Positions 25,850 through 37,609 of a stretch of 64,000 nucleotides of DNA are shown one piece after another. The stretch comes from Bog-756 sp963778165. Its GTDB lineage: Bacteria; Actinomycetota; Acidimicrobiia; Acidimicrobiales; RAAP-2. Position 1 is the first letter of the stretch. Each line of letters begins with the position of its first letter. The notes under the pieces are model-generated. The model was not told the DNA's origin. It saw nothing but the letters and a program-made list of their open reading frames with translations, and did not search any database. The stretch is from NCBI GenBank assembly GCA_963778165.1, contig CAVZTE010000003.1:620001-684000 (forward strand). The letters run 5' to 3'. The position numbers and the translations under genes were made by a program.

Positions 25850-26776
25850 ATGGGCAAGCTGGTCGTAGGCGCCGCCGTCACACTCCTGGTCTTCACCATG
25901 GGCCTGGTCTCGATCGTGGCCGTGGTCAGCGGTGGATCGTCGGCCTCTGGCAGTTCCGGTACCTCCGGCGGCTCCGGTCCCGGTGGGGCCGGCTCCAGCG
26001 ACGGTGGCCCGGCCATCCCGGCCGGGTGGCTGGGCCTCTACCAACGGGCCGCCACCACTTGCCCCGGTCTGCCCTGGGCGGTGGTGGCCGGTATCGGGAC
26101 CGTCGAGACCGGCAGCGGCCGCTCGACCGCACCGGGGGTGTGGTCCGGAGCCAACAGTGCGGGCGCCGAGGGGCCCATGCAGTTCCTGCCGGCCACGTTC
26201 GCCGAATACGCGACGGTAGGCCCAGGTGGCGCCCGACCGGCCTCCCCGTACGATGCCATCGACGCCGTCTACTCCGCCGTCGCTCTGCTGTGCGCCAACG
26301 GGGGCGCCACCTCGCCGAGCCTGCGCGCCGCGATCCTCGACTACAACCACTCGGCCCTCTATGCCAACACCGTGCTCACCCTGGCCCTGGCCTTCCAGCA
26401 GGACCCCACCACCTCGGACACGGTGGTCACGGCGCTGTCCTTCACCGCCCGGCAGCTGGGCGTCCCGTATCTGTGGGGAGGAACCGGGGTCGGCGGCTAC
26501 GACTGCTCCGGGCTGGTCCAGGCGGCCTACCGGTCAGCCGGGGTGAGCCTGCCACGGGTGGCCCAGGACCAGTTCGACGCCGGCCCGGCAGTGGCGGGCG
26601 GCGCCACGGTACAGCCCGGGGACCTGGTGTTCTTCGGAAGCGGGCCCTCGGGGGTCCAGCACGTCGGGATGTATGTGGGCTCGGGCGAGATGATCGATGC
26701 CCCCCATACCGGCACGGTCATCCGGTTCGACGCCGCCGACCAGTCCGATCTGGTCGGGGCCACCAGCCCGGCGTAG
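25850..26776 (+). CDS. Lytic transglycosylase + NlpC/P60 peptidase fusion
   Basis: This 308-residue two-domain wall hydrolase starts with a membrane anchor or signal (VGAAVTLLVFTMGLVSIVAV) and a Gly/Ser linker. The first domain is SLT-like with the catalytic Glu in GIGTVETGSGR and GPMQFLPATFAEYA. The second is NlpC/P60 with Cys in GGYDCSGLVQAAYR and His in QHVGMYVGSGEMID. It would cut both the glycan and the peptide of peptidoglycan. ATG 25850 has GGAGG 8 bases upstream. Similar fusions occur in conjugative elements, but no transfer genes are nearby. Confidence 0.88.
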   Translation: MGKLVVGAAVTLLVFTMGLVSIVAVVSGGSSASGSSGTSGGSGPGGAGSSDGGPAIPAGWLGLYQRAATTCPGLPWAVVAGIGTVETGSGRSTAPGVWSGANSAGAEGPMQFLPATFAEYATVGPGGARPASPYDAIDAVYSAVALLCANGGATSPSLRAAILDYNHSALYANTVLTLALAFQQDPTTSDTVVTALSFTARQLGVPYLWGGTGVGGYDCSGLVQAAYRSAGVSLPRVAQDQFDAGPAVAGGATVQPGDLVFFGSGPSGVQHVGMYVGSGEMIDAPHTGTVIRFDAADQSDLVGATSPA

Positions 26777-26829
26777 CCGAGCCCGATGGCTGATGATCCG
26801 TTGGTTGAGGACGGGATCGAGGGCCGCGA

Positions 26830-27836
26830 CTACGGCTGCGGATACCAGTACAGGACGTCCCCTTGGGACGTGAACACCGAAGGAGCGATCCAGGGACGGA
26901 TGAAAATCGGTGAGTCGATGGACGTCGAGGCGATCCCGACGGCTGTCCCGTCACCGGATCCCACCGCCGAGCCCTGGAATGGGGCGTATCCGAAGGCGAA
27001 GATGCCGCCATCCGCGCCGACGAGGTAGTAGCCGGAACCAGGCGGGTGGAGCGCTTCATAGAAAAGTGCAGGGTAGGACGTGGAGGTTACGCCCACGATG
27101 GGAGCGTTCAGGGGCTGACCGCCCATGGATCCGTCGAATTGGGCGTTGCCGAAGGCGAAGACACCCCCATCCGCGCCGACGAGGTAGTAACCGGAGGCCG
27201 CCGGCTGGGGCGGGTCGCTGACCGCAGAGTACGACGTCGAGGCCATGCCCACGATGGGAGCGTTCAGGGACTGGCCGCCTGTCGATCCCTCGAACTTGGC
27301 GTCTCCGAAGGCGAAGACACCGCCGTCGCTGGCCACCAGCCAGTAGCCGCGGCCGGTCGGAGTCGAGCTGATCCCGACGATGGGCCGGTCGAGGGTCCTA
27401 CCTCCCATAGAGCCGTAGAAACCGGCGTCACCGAAGGCGAAGACACCGCCGTCCGAGCCCACGAGCCAATATCCGTTGTCCGCCGGCGCGGCGCCGACGC
27501 CCACGATGGGGGCGGCCAGGAACTGTCCATTCATCCCGGGCAACTGGCCTTTGCTTCCGTACACGGCTCCCGAACTCGTCACGGAGATATTCCCGTCTTC
27601 CGAGACAGCCACGATGGAGGGACTGCCGGCCGGACAAGGCCCCGGGGATCGACCGGGTGATAAGGCCGAAGTGGCGCAAGCGATCATCGGTGCTTGGGTT
27701 CCTCCGTGGCCGACCCCGCCGCAGCCGACCCTGCCGGGGCCGAAAGAGCGGGAAGAAGGGCCAAGGGAAGCACGGCTACGGCGATCACCTTCCCCAGTGC
27801 TCGTGGCTTCCGTGCTGATCGACGGTCGCACTGCAT
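26830..27836 (-). CDS. Secreted GYWLV-DGGVFAFGDA repeat protein, one frame break
   Basis: The signal peptide (ALGKVIAVAVLPLALLPALS) is in one frame and the repeat domain in another. Adding one C near 27690 joins them (EEPKH to PMIACATSA). The mature protein holds four clear repeats of 42-52 residues, each with GYWLVGSDGGVFAFGDA and FYGSMGG, plus a final partial one. Such repeats, probably small beta-propellers, are very common in exported proteins of Acidimicrobiia. The ATG at 27836 is preceded by GGAGAG. No catalytic domain is seen. A role at the cell surface is inferred. The gap 27837-28097 upstream shows nothing recognisable. Confidence 0.72.
26965..27500 (-). repeat. In-gene repeats of 126-156 bp
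   Basis: Four DNA repeats encode the GYWLV / DGGVFAFG / FxGSMGG unit, with GGCGAAGACACC-type stretches recurring on the plus strand. Two units are 126 bases long and two are 156. Confidence 0.8.
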
Positions 27837-28097
27837 CGGTTCTCTCCGCTCCCGACACCGAGGGTGTCGACTCGCTGCATGCGGCCCGCCCGATCGAGCA
27901 TCGGGCAAGCGGCCGCCGCCAACCACAACGCCTTCCTTCGGGACCACACGGATCGGCAGCCCCTTCGGCAGTGTACGACGGGTTCTCCCCGAATGCCGTC
28001 CCGACAAGTCCCCCCTGGCCCAAGGCGTCAGCCCGAGTGGAGCGCGGGTCCCTCAGAAGATGCAACTCGCCCGATCGGCGAGGAGACGGGCGGGGTC

Positions 28098-29600
<1,503 letters not shown>

Positions 29601-29608
<8 letters not shown>

Positions 29609-32600
29609 GAGAGGCCTCCATGACCGCCTGGTCCACCGAACGTCCTTCGGCGATGGCCCGCTCGGTGGCCTCGAGCACCCGGCGGTAGTCCTTGGGCATG
29701 ACCGTCACGAACTGCTCCGACGAGGACACCCAGTCGGTGAGGATCTGGTCCGCCACCGCCGAGCCCGTCTCGTCCCGGTGCATGGTCACCCGGTCCTTCA
29801 GCCACAGCCGATCCTCGGGCGAGAGCGGCTCGAGATCGACCGTGTCGTTGTTGTACACCCCGGCCAAGGTGCCGTGTTGGTCGTAGACGTAGGCCACGCC
29901 GCCGGACATCCCGGCGCCGAAGTTCCGCCCGGTGGGACCGAGTACCACCACCCGGCCCCCGGTCATGTACTCGCAGGCGTGGTCCCCCACTCCCTCCACC
30001 ACGGCGATGGCCCCGGAGTTCCGTACGCAGAACCGCTCGCCGACCTGGCCCCGGAGGAACACCTCACCGGCGGTGGCCCCGTAGAGGATCACGTTGCCGG
30101 CCACGATGTTCTCCTCGGCGGCGAACGGGGCGTCCTCGGCCGGACGCACGATGATGCGGCCGCCGGACAGCCCCTTGCCCAGATAGTCGTTGGCGTCGCC
30201 CAGCAGCCGCATGGTGACACCCCGGGGCACGAAGGCGCCGAAGCTCTGGCCGGCCGAACCGGTGAACGTCAGGTCGATACTCCCTTCGGGCAGGCCGACA
30301 CCGCCATGGCGGCGGGTGATCTCGTAGCCCAGCAACGTGCCCACGGTGCGGTTGACATTGGTGATCTTCAGCTCGGCCCGGACCGGTGTGCCGTTCTCGA
30401 TGGCCGGCTGGCATGCCTCCAAGAAGGCATGGTCGAGGGCCCGGTCCAGCCCATGGTCCTGCTCGTGGATGCAGTAGCGCACCGCCCCGTCAGCCAGCTC
30501 CGGTTGGATCAGGATCGGCGCCAGGTCCAAGCCACTGGCCTTCCAGTGCTCGACGGCCTCGGCCGCGTCGAGCAGGTCCACCCGGCCCACCGCTTCCTCC
30601 AGCGAACGCAGGCCCAGGGCGGCCAGGTACTCACGGACCTCGTCGGCGATGTACTCGAAGAAGGTCTCGACGAACTCGGGCGTGCCCGAGTAGCGCTCCC
30701 GCAGGGTCGGGTTCTGGGTGGCGATCCCGACCGGGCAGGTGTCCAGGTGGCAGACCCGCATCATGATGCACCCCGACACCACCAGCGGTGCGGTGGCGAA
30801 GCCGAACTCCTCGGCCCCGAGCAGCGCCCCGATGATCACGTCCCGGCCGGTCTTCAACTGCCCGTCGACCTGGACCACGATGCGGTCGCGGAGATCGTTG
30901 GCCATCAGGGTCTGCTGGGTCTCGGCCAGGCCCAGCTCCCAGGGGATGCCGGCGTGCTTCTGCGACGTGAGTGGGGTGGCCCCGGTCCCCCCATCGTGCC
31001 CGGAGATCAGCACCACGTCGGAGTGGGCCTTGGCCACCCCGGCAGCCACCGTTCCCACCCCCACCTCGGCCACCAACTTCACGTGCACCCGGGCCACCGG
31101 GTTGGCCGACTTGAGGTCGTGGATGAGTTGGGCGATGTCCTCGATGGAGTAGATGTCGTGATGGGGCGGCGGTGAGATCAGGCCCACGCCCGGGGTGGCG
31201 TACCGGGTCTTGGCGATCCAGGGGTGGACCTTGTGCCCCGGCAGTTGGCCGCCTTCACCGGGCTTGGCCCCCTGGGCGATCTTGATCTGGATGTCGTCGG
31301 CGTTGACCAGGTACTCCGAGGTCACCCCGAAGCGACCCGAGGCCACCTGCTTGATGGCGCTCCTCCGGAGGTCTCCGTTGGCATCGGGGGTGAAGCGGTC
31401 CGGGTCCTCCCCGCCCTCGCCGGTATTGGACCGCCCTCCCAGCCGGTTCATGGCGATGGCCAGGGTCTCGTGGGCCTCGGCCGAGATGGACCCGTAGGAC
31501 ATGGCCCCGGTGGAGAAGCGGGCCAGGATGGCCGAGGCCGGCTCCACCTCGTCGATGGGCACAGCGGGGAGGGCCCCGGTCCTCAGGCGCATCAGTCCTC
31601 GCAACGTGGCCAGATGGGCGGCCTGGTCGTCGACGGCCTTGGTGTACTCCTTGAAGACGTCGTAGCGCTTGGAGCGGGTGGCGTGCTGCAGCTTGAACAC
31701 AGTCCTGGGATTGAAGAGGTGGATCTCCCCTTCGCGACGCCACTGGTACTCGCCGCCGTCCTGCCGCTCCCGGTGGGCCAGTTCCGTGGGACGGTCCAGA
31801 TGGGCCAGTCGGTGACGGGCGGCCACCTCCTCGGCCAGAACGTCCAACCCCACACCCCCGATGCGGGAGACCGTGCCGGTGAAGTACTCGTCGATGACCT
31901 CGGGGGCCAGCCCCACCGCTTCGAAGACCTGGGCCCCGGTGTACGACGCCACCGTGGAGATGCCCATCTTGGACATCACTTTGATGATGCCCTTGGATGC
32001 CGCCTTGATGTAGTTCTTCTGGGCCTGGCGGGGGGTGACCCCGGTGAGGGTCCCCGAGGCGATCATGTCGTCGATGGTCTCGAAGGCCAGGTACGGGTTG
32101 ATGGCGGCGGCGCCGAACCCCTTGAGCAGGGCCATGTGGTGGACCTCGCGGGCATCCCCGGACTCGATGACCAGACCGACCTGGGTCCTGGTCTTGTCCC
32201 GAACCAGGTGGTGGTGGACCGCCGCCACCAACAGCAGGGACGGGATGGGAGCGAGCCGGGCCGTCGAGTTCCGGTCGGAGAGCACGATGACATCCGCCCC
32301 GTTGGCGATGGCTCCGCTGACCTGTCGGCGAACGTCGTCGATGGCGGTGCGCAGGGCCGCGCCCCCTCCGGCGGCCTCGAAGAGCCCGTCGATGGCAAAG
32401 GCGCTGAACCCGGGGGTGCTGCCGTCCTCGTTGACATAGAGCAGCTTGGCCAGGTCGTCGTTGTCGATGACCGGCATGGGCAGGACGATCTGACGACACG
32501 ATTCAGCCGTGGGCTCCAGCAGGTTGGCCTCGGGGCCCAGGGTGGACATCAAAGAGGTGACCAGCTCCTCCCGGATGGCGTCCAAGGGCGGATTGGTGAC

Positions 32601-34301
32601 CTGGGCGAAGAGCTGGGTGAAGTAGTCGTAGAGCATGCGCGGCCGGTCGGACAGGACGGCGATGGCGGTGTCGGTCCCCATCGAGCCGAGGGGCTCGCCG
32701 CCCGACTTGGCCATGGGCTCGAGGATCAACCGCAACTCCTCGTTGGTGTAGCCGAAGAGCCGCTGGCGGCCGATCACCGAGGCGTGCTGCGGCGTGAGCA
32801 TGTTGCGGGGCGGCAGGTACTCCAGCTCGATCTGGCCGGCGTCGACCCACTGCCCGTAGGGGTGCTGGGCAGCCAGGTCGGCCTTGATCTCGTCGTCGTC
32901 GACGATCCGGCCCAGCGCCGTGTCGACCAGGAACATCCTCCCCGGCTGCAGGCGGCCTTTGCGCACCACCTTGTCGGCGGGGACGTCGATGACCCCGACC
33001 TCACTGGCCAGCACCACCATCCCGTCCTCGGTGACCCAGTACCGGGCCGGGCGCAGCCCGTTGCGGTCCAGGACCGCCCCGATCACGGTGCCGTCGGTGA
33101 AGGCCACGGCCGCCGGTCCGTCCCACGGCTCCATCAGGGCGGCGTGGTACCGGTAGAAGGCCCGGCGCGCCGGGTCCATGGTCCGGTGGTTCTCCCAGGC
33201 CTCGGGGATCATCATGAGGACGGCGTGGGGCAGGCTGCGCCCACCGAGGTGCAGTAGCTCCAGCACCTCGTCGAAGGAGGCCGAGTCGCTGGCCCCCGGA
33301 GTGATGACGGGGAAGGCCCGATCCAGCCCGGGGATCAGGGGTGAGGCGCACAGGGCTTCCCGGGCCCTCATCCAGTTCCGGTTCCCGGCCAGGGTGTTGA
33401 TCTCCCCGTTGTGGGCCATGTACCGGTAGGGGTGGGCCAGGGGCCATGACGGGAAGGTGTTGGTGGAGAACCGGGAGTGCACCAGGGCCAGGCCGCTCTT
33501 CACCCGCTCGTCCGACAGGTCGAGGAAGAACTCGGCCAGTTGGTGCGAGGTGAGCATCCCCTTGTAGGTGATGGTCCGGGCCGAGAGCGACACCATGTAG
33601 CAGTCGTCGATCTCATGCTCGGCCCGCTTGCGCAGCACGAAGGCCAGGCGGTCGATGGCCAGGGCCGGATCGGCGCCGCTCAACGACTGACCCGGGGCCG
33701 GAGCCACGAAGAGCTGGTGCATCGAGGGCATGGCCGCTTCGGAGATCGATCCCAAGGCGGCATCGCTGATGGGCACCTCCCGCCATCCCAGGACGACCAG
33801 TCCTTCTTCGCCGGCCAACTTGTCGATAGCCACCCGGGCGTCGGCCGCCTCGGACGGATCACGGGACAAGAAGGCAATACCGGTGGCGTAGTGGCCCCGG
33901 GCCGGAAGGTCGAAGTCGACCACCTCGGCGTAGAAGTCGTGGGGCAGCTGGAGCAGGATCCCGGCCCCGTCCCCGCTGTCCTCCTCGCTGCCGGTGGCAC
34001 CCCGGTGGGCCAGATGCTCCAGGGCCGAGATGGCCTGGCGGACCAAGGTGTGGGTGCGACGCCCGTGCAGGTCGGCGACCAGAGCAACTCCGCAGGCATC
34101 GTGCTCGAAGCGCGGGTCGTAGAGGCCGGTGGCGGGAGCGCCAGGAGCGGCATGAGCGCGGTGTTCGCCGGCCGATCGGAGAGTGGGGGCTGCTACTGGC
34201 ACCGTCGTCGTATCCGCCGCTGGCGCTGCGGATTGCATGGTGCGGGGCCCCGCCATGGACGCCGAATGGGCGCCACTAGTAATTCGGTCTGCTGTCGTCA
34301 T
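29601..34301 (-). CDS. gltB: Glutamate synthase large subunit GltB
   Basis: This 1566-residue enzyme converts glutamine and 2-oxoglutarate to two glutamates. The N-terminal glutaminase domain begins after a prosegment, with nucleophile Cys70 in FEHDACGVALVADL. A central domain follows, then the FMN synthase domain with the Fe-S motif VCHLDTCPVGIATQN. The C-terminal GXGXG beta-helix contains GGRVVVLGPTGRNFGAGMSG. The length fits full-size bacterial GltB. The N-terminal 60 residues are longer and more Ala/Thr-rich than usual, so a later start is possible. It leads the gltB-gltD operon. Confidence 0.97.
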
Positions 34302-34607
34302 CGGGTCGCTCCAACGAAGGAAGTGGATCTACCCACCCGGGACGACGTTGGCCCATGCGTGGTCCATAGATTGTACACGCGCCGAGGGCCAACTCCAGAT
34401 GTATCTGGCACCCGGCCCTGGAGGCTCTCTTCCCGGTGGCTTCCTGGTGGGATTCCTGGTGCGGGGCCCTATTCCTGGTTGGGCGCAGGCGTGATTTCCG
34501 CTGGTTGCGGGCGCGCTCCTGCCGCCGGGCGCGCTCCAGCGGCCGGCGGTGCAGGAATAACGGGAATCGGTGATCGGTGGAGCGAGGGGTGGGGCTTCGG
34601 CCCGGGT
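34302..34607. promoter_or_regulatory. gltB upstream region
   Basis: These 306 bases are noncoding between gltB and the HNH gene, both transcribed leftward. A TACAAT -10-like box on the minus strand at 34370-34375 lies 69 bases before the gltB ATG, with no clear -35. Imperfect 12-base repeats (TTCCTGGTGGGA, TTCCTGGTGCGG) occur at about 34440-34485. I see no known riboswitch fold. Confidence 0.4.
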
Positions 34608-35840
34608 TCATTCCCGCCGTGGCGGTTCGGTCCGCTCCCGCTGGTTGCGCATCCGGTTGTGCCGGCCACAGAGCAGCCGGCCGTTCTCCTGGGTGGTCGG
34701 CCCACCGTGGCTCCAGGGCTGGATGTGGTCGACCTGGCACCGGGAGGCCGGCACGTCACAGGTCGGGTGGGCACAGGTCCGGTCCCGCACCTCGATGGCT
34801 CTCCGGGTGGCCCCGGTGAACAGGCGTGTCGTGGGGGCGATCTCTCGTCGTCCCTGGGGGGTGAAGACGGCCTGGTCGAGGGCCTCGGGGGTGAGGGAGG
34901 CCAGTTTTGACGGTGCCCCCATCGCCACCCGTCCCCCGAGGGTGAAGGTGGCCCGCTCGAGGTCGGCCTGCAGCAACCAGGGCAGCAGGGTGCCGGGTGG
35001 GATGACCGTGCCGTCCTCCAGCTGGGAGAGCCTGCCGTGGAGCGATTCGTAGTCCACCAGCACGGTGAACAGCGGTGCCGGTCGCCGGCCCTCGTGGTCG
35101 GCCTTGGAGCGGGTGGCCATCTCCACCAGGGCGTCGGCCCGGCGCTGGCCCGGGGTGCGGGTGAGCTCGGCGAGGAGGGGCTCCCTACCCAGGCGCTCTC
35201 TGGCCTCGGCCCACTCGGCGTCGAAGAACAGCTGCTCGAGGCGGTCGAGCTCCCCGCCCACGATGGCCCCCGAGATGGGGTCCAGGGTCATCTGTCCCAA
35301 CCACATGTCCTCGAAGCTGCGGACCAGGTACACCTCTCGTTGGGCACAGCGCCGCTCGGCCTGGTCCTCGGCCCCTGCCCGGTCGGCCCGGTGCAGCCAG
35401 TAGTTCATGTACTGGACGAACTGGTGGTGGGAGAGCTGGGTCCCCTGGGCCACCAGCTCTCCTTCCTGGTCGATCAACGCCTCGTGGGTGCGGTCCTGGT
35501 CGGCGGCGATGAGCACGTCCACCTGGTCCCCGCTCAACTGCCCGGTGGCGAAGGCCTCGGTGGTCCGGGGCAGGCGGCGGAGGTGGCGTCCCCGCTTGAC
35601 CTGGGCGGCAGCCTGCTTGTTCGACAGCCGGCACTCGGACTTGAGCCAGGCCTTGGTGGTGACCGCCCCATCGGCCTCGAAGGCGCCGGCGGCGTCGAAA
35701 CAGGCCACCGACGTGGTGACCAGGCAGTCGAGCTGGGCCAGCTGCTTCTCGAGGACGGCCAGGGACTCGGCGTCGGCGAAGGCCGCCGGACCGAGTGCTC
35801 TGGCCGCATCGAGAGCCACTTGGAGGTCGTCTAGAACCAT
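34608..35840 (-). CDS. DUF222 / HNH endonuclease (13E12-repeat type)
   Basis: This 410-residue protein has an N-terminal helical DUF222 domain (LKSECRLSNKQAAAQVKRGR and RLPRTTEAFATGQLSGDQVD). Its C-terminal HNH nuclease module has Cys pairs and the motif residues in CQVDHIQPWSHGG, ENGRLLCGRHNRMRN. Such proteins are multicopy in actinobacteria (the mycobacterial REP13E12 group) and are linked to mobile DNA, although no repeat ends or integrase are visible here. ATG 35840 gives the usual DUF222 start. The function is unknown beyond probable DNA cleavage. Confidence 0.88.
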   Translation of the reverse strand: MVLDDLQVALDAARALGPAAFADAESLAVLEKQLAQLDCLVTTSVACFDAAGAFEADGAVTTKAWLKSECRLSNKQAAAQVKRGRHLRRLPRTTEAFATGQLSGDQVDVLIAADQDRTHEALIDQEGELVAQGTQLSHHQFVQYMNYWLHRADRAGAEDQAERRCAQREVYLVRSFEDMWLGQMTLDPISGAIVGGELDRLEQLFFDAEWAEARERLGREPLLAELTRTPGQRRADALVEMATRSKADHEGRRPAPLFTVLVDYESLHGRLSQLEDGTVIPPGTLLPWLLQADLERATFTLGGRVAMGAPSKLASLTPEALDQAVFTPQGRREIAPTTRLFTGATRRAIEVRDRTCAHPTCDVPASRCQVDHIQPWSHGGPTTQENGRLLCGRHNRMRNQRERTEPPRRE

Positions 35841-36092
35841 GACCAAGTATCCCAGGAGGGTGTGACGGTGGTCCGGGAGAGACCGGGGAGGACAGGGTCG
35901 GCGAAAGGGGTGCCGGAAGAAGAGGGGTGCCGGAAGAAGAGGAAAAGGGGGGGTGGGGCGGCCCGAAACAGAGGCCGGGACGGAACCGTCCGGCCGGGCA
36001 TACCGGAACAGGATCATTCTGGGAAGGACGAGATGGGGCACGGGGCCCAGGCTCCTGCCACCGATGTCGCACCCCGCTGACACGCTCGTAGC

Positions 36093-37247
36093 ATGAGACC
36101 GATGGTGACTCCGATGCAGCCAGACGTGGTGGTGGTGGGCGGCGGCGTCATCGGACTGTCCATCGCCTGGGAGGCGGCGGCGGCCGGAATGAGCGTCACC
36201 CTGGCCGATCCCCGACCCGGGCGGGGCGCCGGCTGGGCCGCGGCCGGGATGTTGGCGCCGGCTGGTGAGGCCCACTTCGGCGAGGACGCCCTCACCATGC
36301 TCAACGTGGCCGCCGCCAGGGCGTGGCCTTCGTTTGCCCACACGCTTCAGGAGTCGTCGGGCCGATCGGTCCACTACGTCGACGACGGGACGCTACTGAT
36401 CGCCGTGGATGCCTCGGACCGGGCCGCATCCGATGACCTGCTGGCGCATCAGCTGGCCCTCGGACTCGACGCCCGCCGACTCAGCGCCGCTGAGTGCCGG
36501 ACAGCAGAGCCCCTGCTGGCCCCGGGGATACGGGGCGGAGCCGACCTGTCGGAGGACCACCAGGTGGACAACCGGAGTGTCCTCGAGGCGCTGGTGGCGG
36601 CGTGTGCCGCCGAGGGCGTGACGGTGGTCGAGGAAGAGGTTTCCAAGGTCGAGGTCGGGGACGGTTGTGTGACGGGAGTGGTCTTGGCCGGCGGCCACCG
36701 TTGTCACGCCGGCGCGGTCGTCGTGGCCGCCGGCTGCCACTCGGGACAGTTGCCGGGCATCCCCGACCCGTTCCTCCCCCCGGTGCGGCCGGTCAAGGGA
36801 CTCACCCTCCGGCTGCGGGCCGGCGCCGGCGTGCCCACCCTGGCCAGGACGGTCCGAGGGCTGGTCCATGGCCGGAGCTGCTATCTGGTGCCCCGTAAGG
36901 ACGGCTCCCTGGTGGTGGGGGCCACCGTCGAGGAGAAGGGCTTCGACCTGTCCGTCCAGGCCGGCTCGGTCGGTGACCTGCTCAACGATGCCCGCATGCT
37001 GATTCCGACCCTCGCTGAGTACGAACTGTTCGACACCACGACGGGACTGCGCCCGGGGTCTCCGGACAATGCTCCCATTGTGGGGGTCACCGGGCTCGGG
37101 GGATTGCTCATGGCCACGGGTCATTACCGGAACGGATTTCTCCTGGCCCCCCTGACCGCTGACGAGGTGGTGCGGCTCCTGGGCGAGATGCTCGGCGGCA
37201 GGTCGCCCGAGGGCCGGGAGAGTGCCCGCGTCCGGCTGGCCCGGTAG
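36093..37247 (+). CDS. thiO: Glycine oxidase ThiO
   Basis: This 384-residue FAD enzyme makes iminoglycine for the thiazole ring of thiamine. The Rossmann FAD motif is VVVVGGGVIGLSIAWEAAA, followed by GAGWAAAGMLAP. Near the C-terminus TTGLRPGSPDNAPIVG and GHYRNGFLLAP match ThiO/DAO enzymes. It is the first gene of a thiO-thiS-thiG-thiD operon. The upstream 252 bases (35841-36092) contain no sequence I can match to a TPP riboswitch, so control is unclear. A second ATG 7 codons in is an alternative start. Confidence 0.92.
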   Translation: MRPMVTPMQPDVVVVGGGVIGLSIAWEAAAAGMSVTLADPRPGRGAGWAAAGMLAPAGEAHFGEDALTMLNVAAARAWPSFAHTLQESSGRSVHYVDDGTLLIAVDASDRAASDDLLAHQLALGLDARRLSAAECRTAEPLLAPGIRGGADLSEDHQVDNRSVLEALVAACAAEGVTVVEEEVSKVEVGDGCVTGVVLAGGHRCHAGAVVVAAGCHSGQLPGIPDPFLPPVRPVKGLTLRLRAGAGVPTLARTVRGLVHGRSCYLVPRKDGSLVVGATVEEKGFDLSVQAGSVGDLLNDARMLIPTLAEYELFDTTTGLRPGSPDNAPIVGVTGLGGLLMATGHYRNGFLLAPLTADEVVRLLGEMLGGRSPEGRESARVRLAR

Positions 37248-37362
37248 CTTCTCCCCCTTCACCCCCGCCCGATTCATGCCTGCCGTCGGGGCGGAGGCGG
37301 GCGGAGGCTGGCAGCCTCGAACCCCGCTGCTCCAGGTGCCTGATGCGTCCACGGTGAGCCAG

Positions 37363-37567
37363 ATGAGCGACACCGCTGGTCAACGGCACGATCTGGGACG
37401 GACCGGAAGGCACCACGGTGGCCGAACTGGTGGCCCAGTGGTGCGCGTCGCCTCGGGGCATCGCCGTGGCCCGCAATGGTGACGTCGTGCCCAAGAGCCA
37501 GTGGGAGGGCACCCGGATCGTTGCCGGGGACCAGATCGAGATCGTCACCGCAGCCGCAGGCGGGTAG
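37363..37567 (+). CDS. thiS: Sulfur carrier protein ThiS, one frame break near the start
   Basis: The coding stretch gives VNGTIWDGPEGTTVAELVAQ and ends in EIVTAAAGG, the Gly-Gly tail that is thiocarboxylated to deliver sulfur to ThiG. That frame has no ATG, GTG or TTG, but MSDT lies just upstream in the next frame. Removing one G from GCTGGTCAAC (about 37378) joins them to a 67-residue ThiS of normal size. It lies between thiO and thiG, exactly where ThiS is expected. It is easily missed because the intact frame lacks a start codon. Confidence 0.85.
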
Positions 37568-37609
37568 GGCAGGTTTTGGGAAGCCCCAGCAGCGGTACCG
37601 TGGAAGCCG

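Noticed and set aside
25850..26776. Transglycosylase/NlpC-P60 fusion as a marker of a conjugative element
   Set aside because: No relaxase, coupling protein or type IV secretion genes lie nearby.
26965..27500. CRISPR-like regular repeats
   Set aside because: The repeats are coding (GYWLV units) with no unique spacers of constant length.
34608..35840. HNH/DUF222 gene as part of a mobile element or defence island
   Set aside because: No integrase, inverted ends, direct repeats or other defence genes accompany it.
35841..36092. TPP riboswitch upstream of thiO
   Set aside because: I could not find the conserved CTGAGA and ACCTGATCTGG-type elements in this stretch.
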